Positions 1 to 14,476 of a DNA stretch of 64,000 nucleotides are shown in pieces; position 1 is the first letter of the stretch, and each line of letters opens with the position of its first letter. This stretch comes from Druceiella hillmani (lineage: Eukaryota > Arthropoda > Insecta > Lepidoptera > Hepialidae), in the NCBI GenBank assembly GCA_039881145.1, contig JAYKKI010000066.1, positions 12,355,501 to 12,419,500 on the forward strand, in the 5' to 3' direction. Under the pieces are notes generated by a model. The model saw only the letters and a program-made list of their open reading frames with translations, was not told the origin of the DNA and did not search any database. A program made the translations under genes and the position numbers.

Positions 1-1056
<1,056 letters not shown>

Positions 1057-1835
1057 AATCTATTTTAACAACATACAAATGCTATGCTTGTACATATCAA
1101 AAAGTTTTTATTACTTCAGTAGCTCTGACAAAAAATCTGGAATTTCCGGATTTTGTCATCTAAATTGGGCTAAATATCGGTTCACTTTAAATGTTACGTT
1201 TAAAATTATTATTTACGTTATCTCTCATAATTTTATCCAGATTTTGGTAATAAAATGTAATAAAGGAACGGAAACCTATAATAAAAAATTATTCCCAGCG
1301 GTCAGTTTAGAAAGCTTCCGAAAAAAAATAATAAAATAAAGTTAAGAATTTCACAAAGCTTTCATGTAAGTAAAATAATTGAAGAGCGGCGGGAGAAGTA
1401 ATTTTCTTAAAATGATTGACTTATTATGGAAGGATCTACGGATTGCAATAAATAAAACAAAACTCGCATAAAACTAACTTACAGTGCTACATTACACCTT
1501 TTCTTGCACCTTGTTTCCATGGTTGGTTAGATGAACTATGATATATTATTTTCGGAGTTTCGTAGCCACGAGAGTTACTTTTTGTAATACAATAAATTCG
1601 CTCGTATCTTGATTCCTAGATATTTATTTTGCGAAATAATTTTAACACTATGAAGCAAAATAAAACAGAGTTTAATTAGTAACGACCATACAGATTTGTT
1701 TGAGTGCTAGAAGACGTACACGTGCCAGGAAATAAGTTTATAAGCTTTAATTAGATACGTGGACATGGCATCAGGGATGTCGCACTGATTAGTGCGTAAT
1801 TTTCACTTTATTGTCATTTTTGTGTTATTAAAAAC

Positions 1836-1910
1836 TAGATGTTATCCGCGGTTTCGCTCGAATGTAATTAGTTTCTACTACGTAAGCAACTAGTAGGTTA
1901 TGGTTCAAGT
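1836..1910 (+). repeat. Dispersed repeat head (CTAG...CCGCGGTTTCGCTCG type)
   Basis: The segment begins ACTAGATGTTATCCGCGG followed by TTTCGCTCG. From memory this resembles a very common arthropod interspersed-repeat head (ACTAGCTGTTGCCCGCGGCTTCG). A related head lies at 52638 in this window. Its end is not visible, so the right boundary is arbitrary. Confidence 0.45.
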
Positions 1911-4900
1911 CACATCTCTTGGCATTGTTATAACATGTTGCAGCAGTTTTAGCCTCCCACTTAATGTATTGCACATTGATATTTACGATTTATATTGACA
2001 GTAGCCACAATACGACAACTTTTTTAAGTTATTTCAAGATCTAATAACATTTCTGAAACATTTTTATTTTCGACGTTAGTGCTATTACAAGAGACTTCGC
2101 TACCCTCTTATGGTAAGCTACAACTTATCAACGATTATGAAAATAGTTATTAAATATTTATCGGAAATAATTATATATATATATATAATATTATTAAAAT
2201 TTATCGGAATATTTATCGTTATATTTATTGGGAATATATCGAAATATTTATCGGAATAACATAGTTATTAAAATAGTGAATATTTATCTATTTTTGTTCA
2301 GCATTAAATGAAAACTCATATACAATATGGTTTTCCTCAACCATACACCAAACATACGCGCGTAACATAAACAATGCAAAAGCTGTTCAAGTATTATTAT
2401 ATTAATATGCTATTTAATTTGCTTGAAAATGTTTTTTTTTTATTCTTAGCGAAATGGTTTAATTCATTATTTTAATGTACTTATGAAAACTGGTACTGAG
2501 TGGGTTTTCATTTTATGTTGTACGGTCAATCTATATTTATATGTGTAGGTGCAATTATGGATTCGTCGACATTATTCACTATTGAACTGATAGTAGGGAG
2601 ACAATATTTATGATAAAAGAAGTTACAGCTTATTATGAGACAATTGTGGGATAATTAATTGCAGTAACCCCCAAAATGTGGAAAAATAATTTCAAATTAC
2701 GATGTCATCACACAAAGGATAATTAATAAAGTTACTCCTTCAAATTATTTTTATGCTTGGTTTCATAACAGAAGAAGCTTCGAATGACTTTATTAATTTG
2801 CCTAAAAAATCATTTTAAATTGCGCGCTAAAGTTAAACTGAATCTATTATGATGCGCACTTCTGTTTTTAAATTAAAAGGAAAAATATTATATAAAGCTT
2901 ATTTTAACAAAAATGAAAAGAGAAGAGAAAAATTCCCTTCCTCGATATTCAATTAATTTGAAGTAGTCTAGCAGTCGTTGTCCTATTTCTTGTGTGGTCT
3001 ATTCTCGGTTCATTGGGATATATATTATTTCCTTCATTAGTTTTTAGAACACCGCGCGATTCAGCAAGTTTTGTTGAGTTAAAGAACATTTGTCTGCAAT
3101 TATTTTATTTTCATATTTTCTTTATCAAATAATATCATAATACAATAAATAAGGTCATTCATTTTTAAGTTACATTGCATATTGAGAAGTGTTCATTCCG
3201 CCATCATTTTACTTTTCCCTGCACTACTTAACTGCGTATGCTTTATGCCTTTCGTGCTGAGAATGAGAAATTTAGAGATTATGATATCCATAATAACATA
3301 TTTGCAGATTTGTCTTCAAATGTGTTAAAAATATTAGCGCTCTATAATATATTGTATAAAATTTGTTTTTAAAATTCTCGATTTGATAAGATATATGAGA
3401 ATTTTTGTTCATTTTTCACATTAATCCATAAATTTAGACCAGGAATTTCCAACAAAATGTTTAACACTTAAAATATTTCATTTTCATTCAGCTGAATATT
3501 TCCCCTGATTTAGTAGAGGAAGTAATTGGAGAAGGTATAGAACAACAACTCCAGTCGAGTTTACAAGCATATTATCATGACGAAATAGAACCTAATATTT
3601 AGCCAGATGTGGACAATTATCATTTAATTATTTTAAAAGTAAACTGTTATATTCACAGATTAAAAACCAAGAGTTAAATATTTGATGAAATAGAGCGTAC
3701 ACTGTCACTCAAGATATTTTCAGTGTCAAGAAGTTTGAGAAGATTCGAAATTATATATTTTTGAGGCGATTACGTTGGTTGTAGTAATTTTTGGGTGTTC
3801 CGAGCGTTCATTATTTTATCCTGACTAAAATCAGACACAGAATGTGGTAAGGGCCAAAATAAGATAATCAAGACAGATATCTAAACACAAATTCAAGCTA
3901 TATAATTAAGACCGTTGCCGAATTCCTGTTAGGAAATTTTTGTATAGTAATGTACAGACACGTAGATAAATATTTTTTTTATAGCAACACTCCCTCGAGA
4001 GTTTAAAACTGTAATAAGAGTCAAAGATTCGATATAGTGTCGCTTTATTTACGACGACGTAAATCATTTTGCCAAACAATTAAAAATTATACTTGGCTAT
4101 CTTGGCTGAGAAACTTTCTTATTCTCAAAAATATAGAAGTTTCAAATTTATTTAAAGTATAAAATAAGGTAAACCGATAAATTAAAACAATGTAAAATAT
4201 TTAAGTACTCTTAATTCTTCGTTAAGTTAACAATCATATGATATATAGATAATCGAACAATATCTAGGAAAAATCATAAATATTGACATATTTTCATTTT
4301 CTTATTTTCGTCGTTGCTTGTAATAGTTCGAGCGAGATCGCATTTTTTTATACGTTTTCTTAACTCGAAACTGTCACCACGCACTAGTTTTCCATGTAAC
4401 CTGGACGCCATATTGATAAAATGAATTGTCAACCTCATAGAATTTTAAGTTTTACGTGTAACTTCTTAACTTACGTAAATTAATTATTCAAAAAGTATTC
4501 CAAAAATTAGGTAAATGTCTTGACTATATGTGTAATAGCTACAGGTATTGCATTTCACGGATTGGTAAAGTGTGACATGGTTTGCTTCAATTCGAAATTT
4601 TCTCGTTATTTATTGTGAAATATATGTTATAATTCTGTAAACATTGCAGTTTTACAACATTATCGAATTTTTAATATGTATGTTAGCCACATTTATATTT
4701 TAGATTTACTTTTTTATCCTAATAATATTATAAATCTTCGCAAGTCTTTAGCCTCTTTGTGATATACAGGGGCATGGAATAACTATTTTACCGTAAAAAT
4801 AAAGTTAGTAATTTTATACATTCGGTTGCAATTTGACTATTTGTAAGGAAACTTGACCTTTAGGTTTGTTGAAACAAAATTTCTATAACTCAGGAAAGTA

Positions 4901-5934
4901 TATTTAAAAACAAACAAGCGACTATTGACTACAAACAATACATTGGTAATCTAAAATAAATTTGCAAATTTCATAAATTAATCTTACTTTAAAAGCATCA
5001 TGATAATTTATTTTAATTTTATGTTTGTTTAACAGAAAAATGTAATATTGATTTAAATTTTAAGATAGTTAAAATTTGTTTCGATTATCACCTTTCATGT
5101 TTCTCATCCTTAGAGTTATATGACGGTATAATATCAGATAAATCATTTCAATTTTAAGACCGCTTTCAAGTTACCTTTTATGTTATCAAATTTAAAGTTT
5201 ATTTGACGGTAGACTCATTCAGATAAGCAAATTCTGTAAATGTAAGGAAATGTAGATTATAAGGAAGCTTTTTTTTTGTATGACACTTATTTCCTGAATA
5301 AATCGGCTATCTATTCTATATTTATAGATTTCCAAAGAAAGAAACCCTAAACAAAATTAGTTAAAACAGATGCATTCGATTCCAATGTTTAGGACATTGG
5401 AATCGAAAGTAATATAGTCTATTTGATCAAAATATTTTGATAAAGTAATATTGAATTAAGGTAACAAGTAACATTTATAATATGTTATAAGGATCCTAAC
5501 TCTAAATTTCTGAGGAAACAAACCTGATGACAGCAGCTATATTATTTCAAATTCAAATCCATTGACAATTGCAAAATCGGATATACTGAATCAAATGTAT
5601 TAATGATTATATATTGCACAATCATGTGTTGAAACTTTCATTGATTACACTTTGTTTGTATATTCTTTAGTTCCGTTTTAGTTTACATATTCCAATTATA
5701 TTTTTCATAAAAATAAGTTTTGACACACGTTTAAAAAAAATTGCTTTTATAGAATATTTAATAGCATAAATTGTGAACACGGGACAAACCCTGTTTTAGT
5801 TTTAGTTTTTTTAACAAAATCAGTCATTTTTTAATGTAATATATGATTACGAGTGTAGGAAAATTAATAATAAGAAATACGGCAGAAATTATTTAAAAAA
5901 TAAAGTTTTATTTAAAAAAATTAATAACACACAG

Positions 5935-5935
<1 letters not shown>
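1911..5935. other. AT-rich non-coding stretch
   Basis: No recognisable gene, RNA or transposon coding block. It holds a short TA run near 2171-2187 and the hairpin at 5375-5407, and otherwise unremarkable AT-rich sequence. Confidence 0.6.
5375..5407. repeat. Perfect 14-bp hairpin
   Basis: TTCGATTCCAATGT is followed by the loop TTAGG and its exact reverse complement. There is no T-tract, and no role can be assigned. Confidence 0.8.

Positions 5936-6018
<83 letters not shown>
5936..6018. repeat. Compound (CA)n(TA)n microsatellite
   Basis: About 32 bases of AC dinucleotide pass directly into about 50 bases of AT dinucleotide. Confidence 0.97.
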
Positions 6019-6022
<4 letters not shown>

Positions 6023-9009
6023 ACACAGATTCCTCACTAGGAACTACTACTACTTTAAAACATTTATATTTATAGGCAATGTAGAATAATTTAACGTTGT
6101 ACTGGCATTTGTCCTATTTTGTTTTAATAATCAAAAGTCATAAAAAAAATTTTGAACTGATTTTAAAAAACGTAAATAAATACACAAAATGTTTTCACTT
6201 CTGCTTTACTAATACATACTCGTATAAATAACATTGGACTTTAGGTCAAAAGAAAACAATTATACCTAGTAATTTAAGAAAAAATTAAAAGTATACAATT
6301 TAATGGTTAACTACGTAAATAGTAATATAACTAAATAACTAAACATTATATAAACATTTATAATAATTCAAAAACTTTATAATACACGAAGATTGATATG
6401 CGTCTTGAGATATGAACATTTTGTTCATTGTTTCGCTATATTTTCACATAGTTATTCCCATAATGGTCCAAAATATATTCAAGTTTAGTTTTTGGAATAT
6501 AATTGAAAGCGGTCTTTGTAAAACCAGCATCGATACAACTCCTTGAGTACGAAATAATAAAATTTGACAATACCATACCCCATTTGAGAAGCTATGACAA
6601 TATAATCGTGAGCCCAATATCAATGAACAAGGGGAGACAATGGGTTGTCGAAGTAAATCAATATTACGCCGAAAGGAACGGTGAATTTTGCAAATAATGG
6701 AATAATACCTGCAAGAACAGACCTTTGTCACAAAGGTACAAAAAAAATAAGTTGAATAAAGTTAAGGAACGAGAAGGAAATCAATTACTCGTGTACATGA
6801 TCTATGACACGCCATAGTAATTCATTGTTTGTCTTTAGCATAGATGTTTAATTTAGTTCGATATCAAATATTAAAATTGCAACAACAATATTACTTTGTT
6901 AATTTTACTCAACATATGTGTTGGTTTACAATTGAATGAATGTGAGAAATGATTTATTTTGTGATTTAGAGTTTACAAAATATTTTCAGTTATTATTCGT
7001 GTAAAAAAAGAGTTCTTTAAATGTTTTAACAAGTATTATTAGGTATTTTTGTGTGTTTATAAATAAAGTTTCGTCATCAAAATTTGCCAAAATAAAAGCG
7101 TATTGTTTAATATAAAATATGAGAAATAGTATTATTATTTTTCCTTTCCTTCATACGCACTGAAAAATACATCAGTAGATTTATAACGAAAGTCTACGAA
7201 TGTTCAGTTATTGGTGCGAAGTTCAAAAAAAAATAACATTATTGAGTGTAAGGTCGAGAGTTTCTGCATAATAACCTAAGGGAAGTATTCTATCATTGCG
7301 TCTAATTTATATAGTTTATATTATCTCATTAATATCGTATGGTAAGCATTTGCGACCTTGACGATATCCTCGAACGCTCAGATAATGGTCTATATATAAA
7401 TGTTAATAACAATTGAGGAAATTAAAATAAGGAATGCACAACTACTTGCAAAAATCAATCAATTATTAGAAACCATATTAGGAAAGTTTATCGTCTTGAA
7501 TGGAGGAATGGACAGAATGTAATTTTTCATTTATTTTGACTGACAACATGCGTGAAAATGAGTGAAGCGCAAAACGAAAAAAAAATCAGTACAGGGAAAT
7601 ATTATGGCTCCTGCCATGCCGTATCGTGGATTCCGTAAAGTTTACTCACGAAAATACTTGAATATAATATATTTTTAACCAACTGCGGCACACCAAGAAG
7701 AGTATTGTATCTATCTGCCTATGTATTATATTATAGAGCTGAATGGATAATCTGATTAAGCCAAATATCGTTATTCGAATGATTTTAACTTCCCGAGTGT
7801 TCTTAGGTAGGTGATATCAAGACCCATGTAGTTAAGAGTCATCCTTTTATCAAAACGTGAAAAAAGAAAAACTAGAAAAGGCCACAAAGATGAGTTCTAA
7901 GTTAAAATTCTCAAGGGGCAGATTCCGAAAATATATAATAGTTTGTATTAGTAAATAAGATATTTCATAAAAGCATATTTAAAAACTCGACCAATAACAT
8001 TGCTTTGGACTATTGGGTATGAACTACAAGAGGTATGACTATTGGGTATGAACTAAAAGAGGTATTCATAAAAGAGGTATGAATTAAAAATCTAGTTTTA
8101 ACTTTAAATTCATAACATACCGTAATATATCCCTAGACCATAGAAAAAATATTATTTATTTCACCAATGGAATAACTTTAGAAATGAAAATGCTTTGAAA
8201 GTCTTTCGAAAATACTTTGAAGACTTGAAAAAAGTATTTGTTTTGCATGAAAATATTAAATAAAATAAAAACATTATATTAAAATAATTCATTTGAATCC
8301 ACTATGCAGGATTTGAAAGCAATATTTTTTTAAAAATACATTTAAAAGTACCTATATAAAAGGTGCAGAAAAAAAAGGATAGAATTATGACGAGTGACGA
8401 AATTTGTTTCGAGTTTGCAGTCTACGTTAACTATTACGTTAACGTATTCGAATTCTATCCTGTAACGGAAATAATTTATAAGTTAAATATAAATGTACTT
8501 AAGTTTTATTGTAATGAATTCTTACATTTTCTATATATGTGATATCGGATGTGTTTATTGATTAATTATTATTACACTTTTCTTTAGTATGTACTAGTTA
8601 TATTTAACGAACTGATCTACTTGTAATAAGGAAATGAGTTTCAGGTGATGGGTAATGTAAAAAATGAACTAAAAAATAAAAGAGTATAGCAAAAATGCAA
8701 AAGTTGCTAGTTCACAGTAAGTAGGAAATGCCGAAATATAATTTTAAAAATCACATATGAGAACAACGTTTCTTTGGATTGTATATATAAAATATGGTGA
8801 TTCCCTTAATATTAACTAAGCTTCAATTTTGATTCAAACTTTACTAACAAGTTTAAGCAGAATCTTTTACAATTAGAAGCTGCATCAGTATAATATACCA
8901 ACTGATCCGTGTGCGTCCACAACTATATATAATGAGTGAAAATAAAAATATTTATTATTATTGTTTTAATTTATGTCCCATGCATTCTATACATATTTCA
9001 TTTTAATTA
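6019..9009. other. AT-rich non-coding stretch
   Basis: No coding sequence recognised. Overlapping small open frames at about 6444-6731 (both strands) match no family I know. A local imperfect tandem duplication (GACTATTGGGTATGAACTA, followed by AAAGAGGTAT-type units) lies at about 8010-8080. A 9-bp inverted repeat (TACGTTAAC) lies near 8423-8446. Confidence 0.5.
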
Positions 9010-9490
9010 ACCTTGAAACTTTTGTATTCCTTTGAAAAAAATTATGACATTTTGCCCTCAATACGTGCTAAAACCGCCAACTTCAACTTATAGTGAGCAT
9101 TAAATTCCTTTCCTCAAAAATCGGATTTCAGTTTTGAAAACAAATATTAGTTACACGGTATCAAGTGAAGGCAAGGGAAAGTAAAAATCGTAATTTCTGT
9201 AAAACAACGTTCCTGGAAAGCAACTTCGGCAACAACAGAGGTATGTGCAGGTGTATTATTGTGCGACAACAAAATACTATGCGATGCATCTTTCTTCAAC
9301 GTTTTTCTATTTTGAAAACAACACTCAACGTAATAGTCAGTTACTGTATGGTGTGGTCTTTGAAAACCACGATTTAAATACCCTCATAATCCCAAAAAAT
9401 CTGTCATGATTTGTTATTCCATTTGTACCACTTTTGCTTTTTTATGATGGAACGTGCTAAGCTGAGTATATTTCTTTGGTTTTTTTTCTC
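9010..9490 (-). pseudogene. Decayed mariner transposase fragment (irritans-like)
   Basis: Read on the minus strand from about 9490 downwards, scattered frames give FWDYEGI, TVTDYYVE, then SILLSHNNTPAHTSVVAEVA. Further on come YLFSKLKSDF and, after a break, AVLARIEGKMS and FFSKEYKSF. These line up in order with mariner transposase: FWDxEGV, NADYY, LLHDNAPAHTS, DYxLFPKLKxxLRGKRF, and FFxxGIxKL. The second catalytic Asp (HDN) reads HNN here, so it is lost. The APSDY segment is destroyed. There are many stops and frameshifts, and I could not place terminal repeats. A transposase of this class cuts and pastes DNA at TA sites; this copy cannot. Confidence 0.75.
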
Positions 9491-12045
9491 CAGAAGGTCG
9501 TGGTAAAAAACCTTCCTTTCATACTCAGCAAAAATGGAGTCAACAACTTCCTTCTGTTGACTTTCACAATGACAAAACTTACTTCACAAAGTGACATAAA
9601 TTTCAAGTTATCTACCCCGGTCTCATTTATCTTTAAATTATAGTGAAGAATTCACAATGTTATCCCTAATTACTAAATTTTCAAACGTTTGTCATCCTAT
9701 ACTTCCATTTCCATTAACTAGATTTTTTCCTCGTTGATCGCGTTGTCTCGCAGCGATTCACCTTCAATCAGTTCTCTATCTAAAAGATACTGTTTTGCAT
9801 ATTTCTTACAAATGATACGGTAGAAATGCTTAACATTGCTACATACTTTCCAAATATTAATATTTAAAATGTGATTTCGCCATGACTTGAAAACTTATAA
9901 TTAAAATTTACAACAATTAAAAGTTACCGTGTTAAAATATTAAGTTGTTAATCCCTTGTTGTATATCTACATATGTAATATCAAATTATGATAATCGGCC
10001 CTTAAATCTATGAAATGTAGCAGGACTAAAACAATACTACACGATAGTGTCACATACTCATAGAACTGACACTTTACACCCAGGAGCAACGAAAGTAAAG
10101 TGAATTGGTCAAGTACCAGTAAGTAGCGAAGCTCCATCGCTTTTTCACTACACCCAAGTTAATCTGAGTTTGCACGCTTTAACGCCCAATCCTTCAATGC
10201 ATTACAAAATACTAAGGACAATATTAAGGAAAGGAATAAATGTAAGGTTTCCACTATTAAACAAACAAATTCAACCCATACTTATTTTTTTTCTTATTTT
10301 GAAGGATCGAACAGTCCAATATAATGAAAGAAGGATTTTTTTCTTTTGGGCGCAATTCAATTCCTAAAGTTAAGATATTATGTAACTTAAAAGACTAATA
10401 TCCACTACCTTTCACGGAAAAAAATTAGGAAATTAATTAAATCAATATAACAAAGCAAGGTTCATATTAAAAAACCTACTTGTCTCGGATAATTTCATAT
10501 CTATAGTTTAAGTATAAAACAAATGATGTAATAGTAAAACAAATTATATCGACATATATAATAACTCGTATTATTTCTTCTATTACATGAAAATTCAATT
10601 AATAAAAATTCGTAATCTAAATATATACTCTCTGTATCGGAATTGGAAATTCTATTATTACTCTCAGATATTTGTATATTCTTGTTAATGTACTTATTTA
10701 CTTGTAGAATTTAGGTCTGTTAGTTTGCACAGTAATAAATTTTAAAATATATATTTTTATAATGTAGTCACTTTAAAATAAATTAATGTATGTCTTCCCT
10801 TCAATGTTGAGTACAAATTATTTATCATTAACTAATCACGTTTCTTAATTATATCGAATTAAATTTATTTCAATGTTTGTCATGGAAACAACTGCTTTCA
10901 TTAAAAAACAAGCTTTATCGTTTTAATATGTCGTTACAACGCGGAACTTCCCCGAAATATTAATATTTAAATATTCCTTTATTATTTATCTTACTATTAG
11001 TATTTTATGTAAAACATTCACTAAGAGTTAATATAAAATAAATACACAGAAAATTTTGTTTAGTAAAATTTGGATTCAATGAAAAACACGCTGTGTACTT
11101 AAATATTTTTTTAAATATTCATTACATTCTTAGTTTTCCCAATAATATTTCATGTACCTATCGTAAAGTTTCCGTGAATGATATTCAGGAAAACAATTAT
11201 TGTAATAATTCCAGTAATTGATCTTCTCATTAAGCGAGATATTTTTCATTTGAAAATATCTAAAATAACCCTAAATAAACCCATGGTATATCAACAGCCA
11301 ATATTTATTTTTCATGACATTTCTACACACCTACCTCTATGTGTCATTGCGTTGATAATGAACGTTTCAACAAAGTATTAACAAGACATTCATTGTTAAA
11401 GACAATAAAGTACGAGTTTAAAAATATCATAACTATACCTTTATAGATTATTTTCATGTTTATTACATCTCAACTTTAGGGCTTTATTCATTCTACAGAA
11501 GTACAATGTTATAACTTTAATACATTTGTATAAAAATTGTTGTATAAAAAAATGTATCAGCCATTATTTTGAATTTATAATCTAATAATAATTATCTACT
11601 AATGGAACGTTAATATTACTAACTAAATCTAAAAATGTCTAATTTAGTTACTGCTGGGCACATGGACTTACATTTCATGACTTGATATCCTATAAAACTT
11701 TTAATAGTGTATTAAAGTCTTTTCATTGTTCACCTCAGACAATGAAACGGGAAATATCGTTTGACTTGAAAACCTCAATTTGTCGAACAAATTATAATAA
11801 TTCAAGCCAAAAAGGCAGGTTCGGTAGATACACGGCCGCAATGTTCTTAAATTACTTCAATTGTTGAAATAAGATAAGTGGCTAGAATCTTAAAAGTGTT
11901 AACCTTCTGATTTTAATCTTAATTTCTTATCGATCCGTTATTCACATAGTTATCGCATCACCAATTTCGGCATAGTTGCATTGCTCAGAAAATTTTGACC
12001 TGGCTACCAAATCGAATTTATAGACGTTTTCAGTTCAAAAAATAA

Positions 12046-12135
12046 GGAGATATTCTAATGAACGAACGATAAAAAACAAGGAGATATTCCGACAGCTAGG
12101 TGCTAAGGCCGGGCCTTAGAATATCTTTTTTTGAA
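12046..12135. repeat. Short repeated GATATTC unit with GC-rich palindrome
   Basis: AAGGAGATATTC occurs twice (about 12045 and 12080). The second copy is followed by CTAAGGCCGGGCCTTAG, a 7-bp palindrome around CGG, and then GAATATC, which is complementary to the GATATTC. This is a compact structured island in AT-rich surroundings with no known identity. Confidence 0.5.
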
Positions 12136-12233
12136 GTAAAGTTTTTTAAACCCCTCTATATTAAAAATAAGCAAGAGTAAAATTGTGAAAATGGCGTGTC
12201 CGTGCGTCCTGGGATGTATTAAATTATGTTGTT

Positions 12234-12276
12234 AAAAAAGATGTTGAACTTATTTTGTAACTTCAACATCTTTTTT
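12234..12276. repeat. 15-bp hairpin
   Basis: AAAAAAGATGTTGAA and its exact reverse complement are separated by 13 bases. The right arm ends in a T run. In a eukaryotic setting this is not evidence of a terminator, except possibly for RNA polymerase III. Confidence 0.75.
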
Positions 12277-13787
12277 TCGTCTTCCTTGTGTTTTATGTTT
12301 CAATTTTTTCTATTCTTATTAATATTATTACGTCTAACATTTGTGTGTTTGTATTTTTTATCAAAAAGATTACTCCTTGTTATAGATAAAAGACTACTCC
12401 ACTTATTTCAATTTGACTCCTTTTATTACTTTTGTTCGAACAGAAAATCTTTTCAAGAAATATGGTATTAAGAAAACCTAACGAAAACGACGGTACGTGA
12501 AAATTAAAATGAACTAACTACTGCTATTACTTGCAGAAGTTCTTGTCTTGAAGTAATTGGCGTCGTTAATGTTAAGTTTCTTCTCCTGCCTTTGCGCCTA
12601 ATTATTTTAAGCAACCGAACAATGGGAATTTTACAACACGTAGCAGAGATCGCCCTAAACTACTGATAATTTGCATAATGATAAATTTTATAAGTTCCGA
12701 AAAACTGGTAAGGGAGAAATCTTTTTAATTCGGCTATTATTTAAGACGTTAACTTAATTAAAGCCAACAATATATTAAGTATGCACCTGGTAGTAGAAAT
12801 ACATCCAATTCTCATAATATTTCAAATGACGGGTAATTTTGTCTGTATCAGGAGAATACAGTGTACCCGCACAGAATACAGTGCATATTCCTCGGGACTA
12901 CTTTCTGTCTTGGTTTACATTTTATGCTTCGATATAGGAATTTAGCTATTACAATGAATATTTAACACTATAATATAGGATGCAATTTTCACAATAGATA
13001 AACATTTCAATCAAATCCGTTACTTTTTGCGTTTCTTTAAATGTGAGGTAGACACCCCGCATTCGTTCTTTAGTTCATAGAATTAGTGAATATTGTTTTG
13101 TTACTAACATTAAAAAGTTTTCTACTGTGTGAGGTGCAGTTTTAAGGAGATTAATTTCCATCACTGCCTTTATTTTATAATGTCTTTGCCTCTTTTTTCA
13201 TCCTTGTCTCTAGGCGTTCGCGGAACTCAACTTTGAGGTTGAAATATCTAGAAACAAAGCTGTACACCAATGACGTACCACGCTTTTTTTTACTATATTT
13301 CAAACGTCATTTTTAAGATAGAACACATGTTTGAACCATTATAGAATTGCTAATTATTCATAATGACAAATTCGACTAAATCCAAGAATAAAAATAAAAT
13401 ACAGAGTGATAAGTTACTTATATTGAAAAGCGTAAACCTTTGCTTTGTCAATACATCGAGTTTAAAATCCTGACTTTTTTATTTTAAAATATGTTATTTC
13501 TTTGTTAATAACATATTATTTATACTTTACTTACATCTTTTTTAAAATCTTTCTTCACGTGTCTGTCTGTTCGTCTGTGATAAACTTAAGAATACCTATT
13601 CGCTATGAAGCCTCTTCCTCCTCATAATTTTCATTCTCATTAATACCAGTATCTTAAGTGATTCCACAATTATTGATGAAATGGTAACTGATAAAACGCA
13701 CCAAACTGGCAGGGCTATATTTGATATACCCATTATTTAAATTATATTTAGCTTAAATAGGCTGTTATCAGCAATAGATTATGCTTC

Positions 13788-14018
13788 ATTCACCATCCAC
13801 GGTTATAGATACTAGAAAAGAGGAGATGGATCGATCACAGTGCGACGCGTTTCCGTGCAGCTGATCAATTTGCGTAGGCGTGATTACTTGCGTTTGTGTA
13901 TCGCCGTCGCTCCTTACAGGGTTACATAACCCTTTATTAGTTGCTTTGTCGTAGTTCCTGTGTTGATACATCGAGTCGAATAATTGGATACTGTGATGCG
14001 GGTAACTGTGGATGGTTT
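13788..14018. mobile_element. Candidate short MITE
   Basis: A roughly 230-bp block of higher GC content than its surroundings is bounded by near-perfect inverted repeats: ACCATCCACGGTTA at 13793 and TAACTGTGGATGGT ending near 14017 (about 13 of 14 positions). Possible duplicated flanks (TTCAT) are seen but are not convincing. An open frame of 61 codons on the minus strand inside it matches nothing I know. Confidence 0.45.
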
Positions 14019-14419
14019 CATGTTGAATATATTGGTTTTAAGCAATTATTGACATTTGTCGAATCTTTGGGGGCAATAAAACTTTGTAAGTTTTGATTGT
14101 CAACATATTTATTAAACAGTAATACAGATATAGTTAATTGAATTATTACTATTATCTAAATGAATAAAATTACTTCTGTATTGTGTTACGTTACTTATTA
14201 AACTTTATTTCTCTACGCATATACCAACATAAATGATTTCGATAAACCTTGATTCGCAAAAATCTACTTGTTTATATGTTTTATTTTATTAATTGGCTAT
14301 ACGATTTATTTTTTCGACGGAACTCTTTTATCTACTGTATTAGTTACTTAAGGAACCATTAAATGGTCAAAAATCTGGATATAAATACGTTTTTTACAAT
14401 CATTTTTAAATAAGTTCCG

Positions 14420-14476
<57 letters not shown>

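Larger units (their letters stand above)
9491..13787. other. AT-rich non-coding stretch
   Basis: No gene recognised. Small open frames (for example 10170-10367, 11178-11381, 11682-11867 and 12226-12471) have the composition of chance frames and match nothing I know. It includes the hairpin at 12234-12276, the GC-rich palindrome near 12110 and a direct repeat (AGAATACAGTG twice) near 12850-12885. Confidence 0.5.

Noticed and set aside
6444..6731. 95-codon minus-strand frame and 64-codon plus-strand frame, considered as transposase
   Set aside because: No transposase motif could be aligned in order on either strand.
12234..12290. Hairpin followed by a T run, resembling a bacterial terminator
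   Set aside because: Everything else in the window is eukaryotic; there is no gene ending here.
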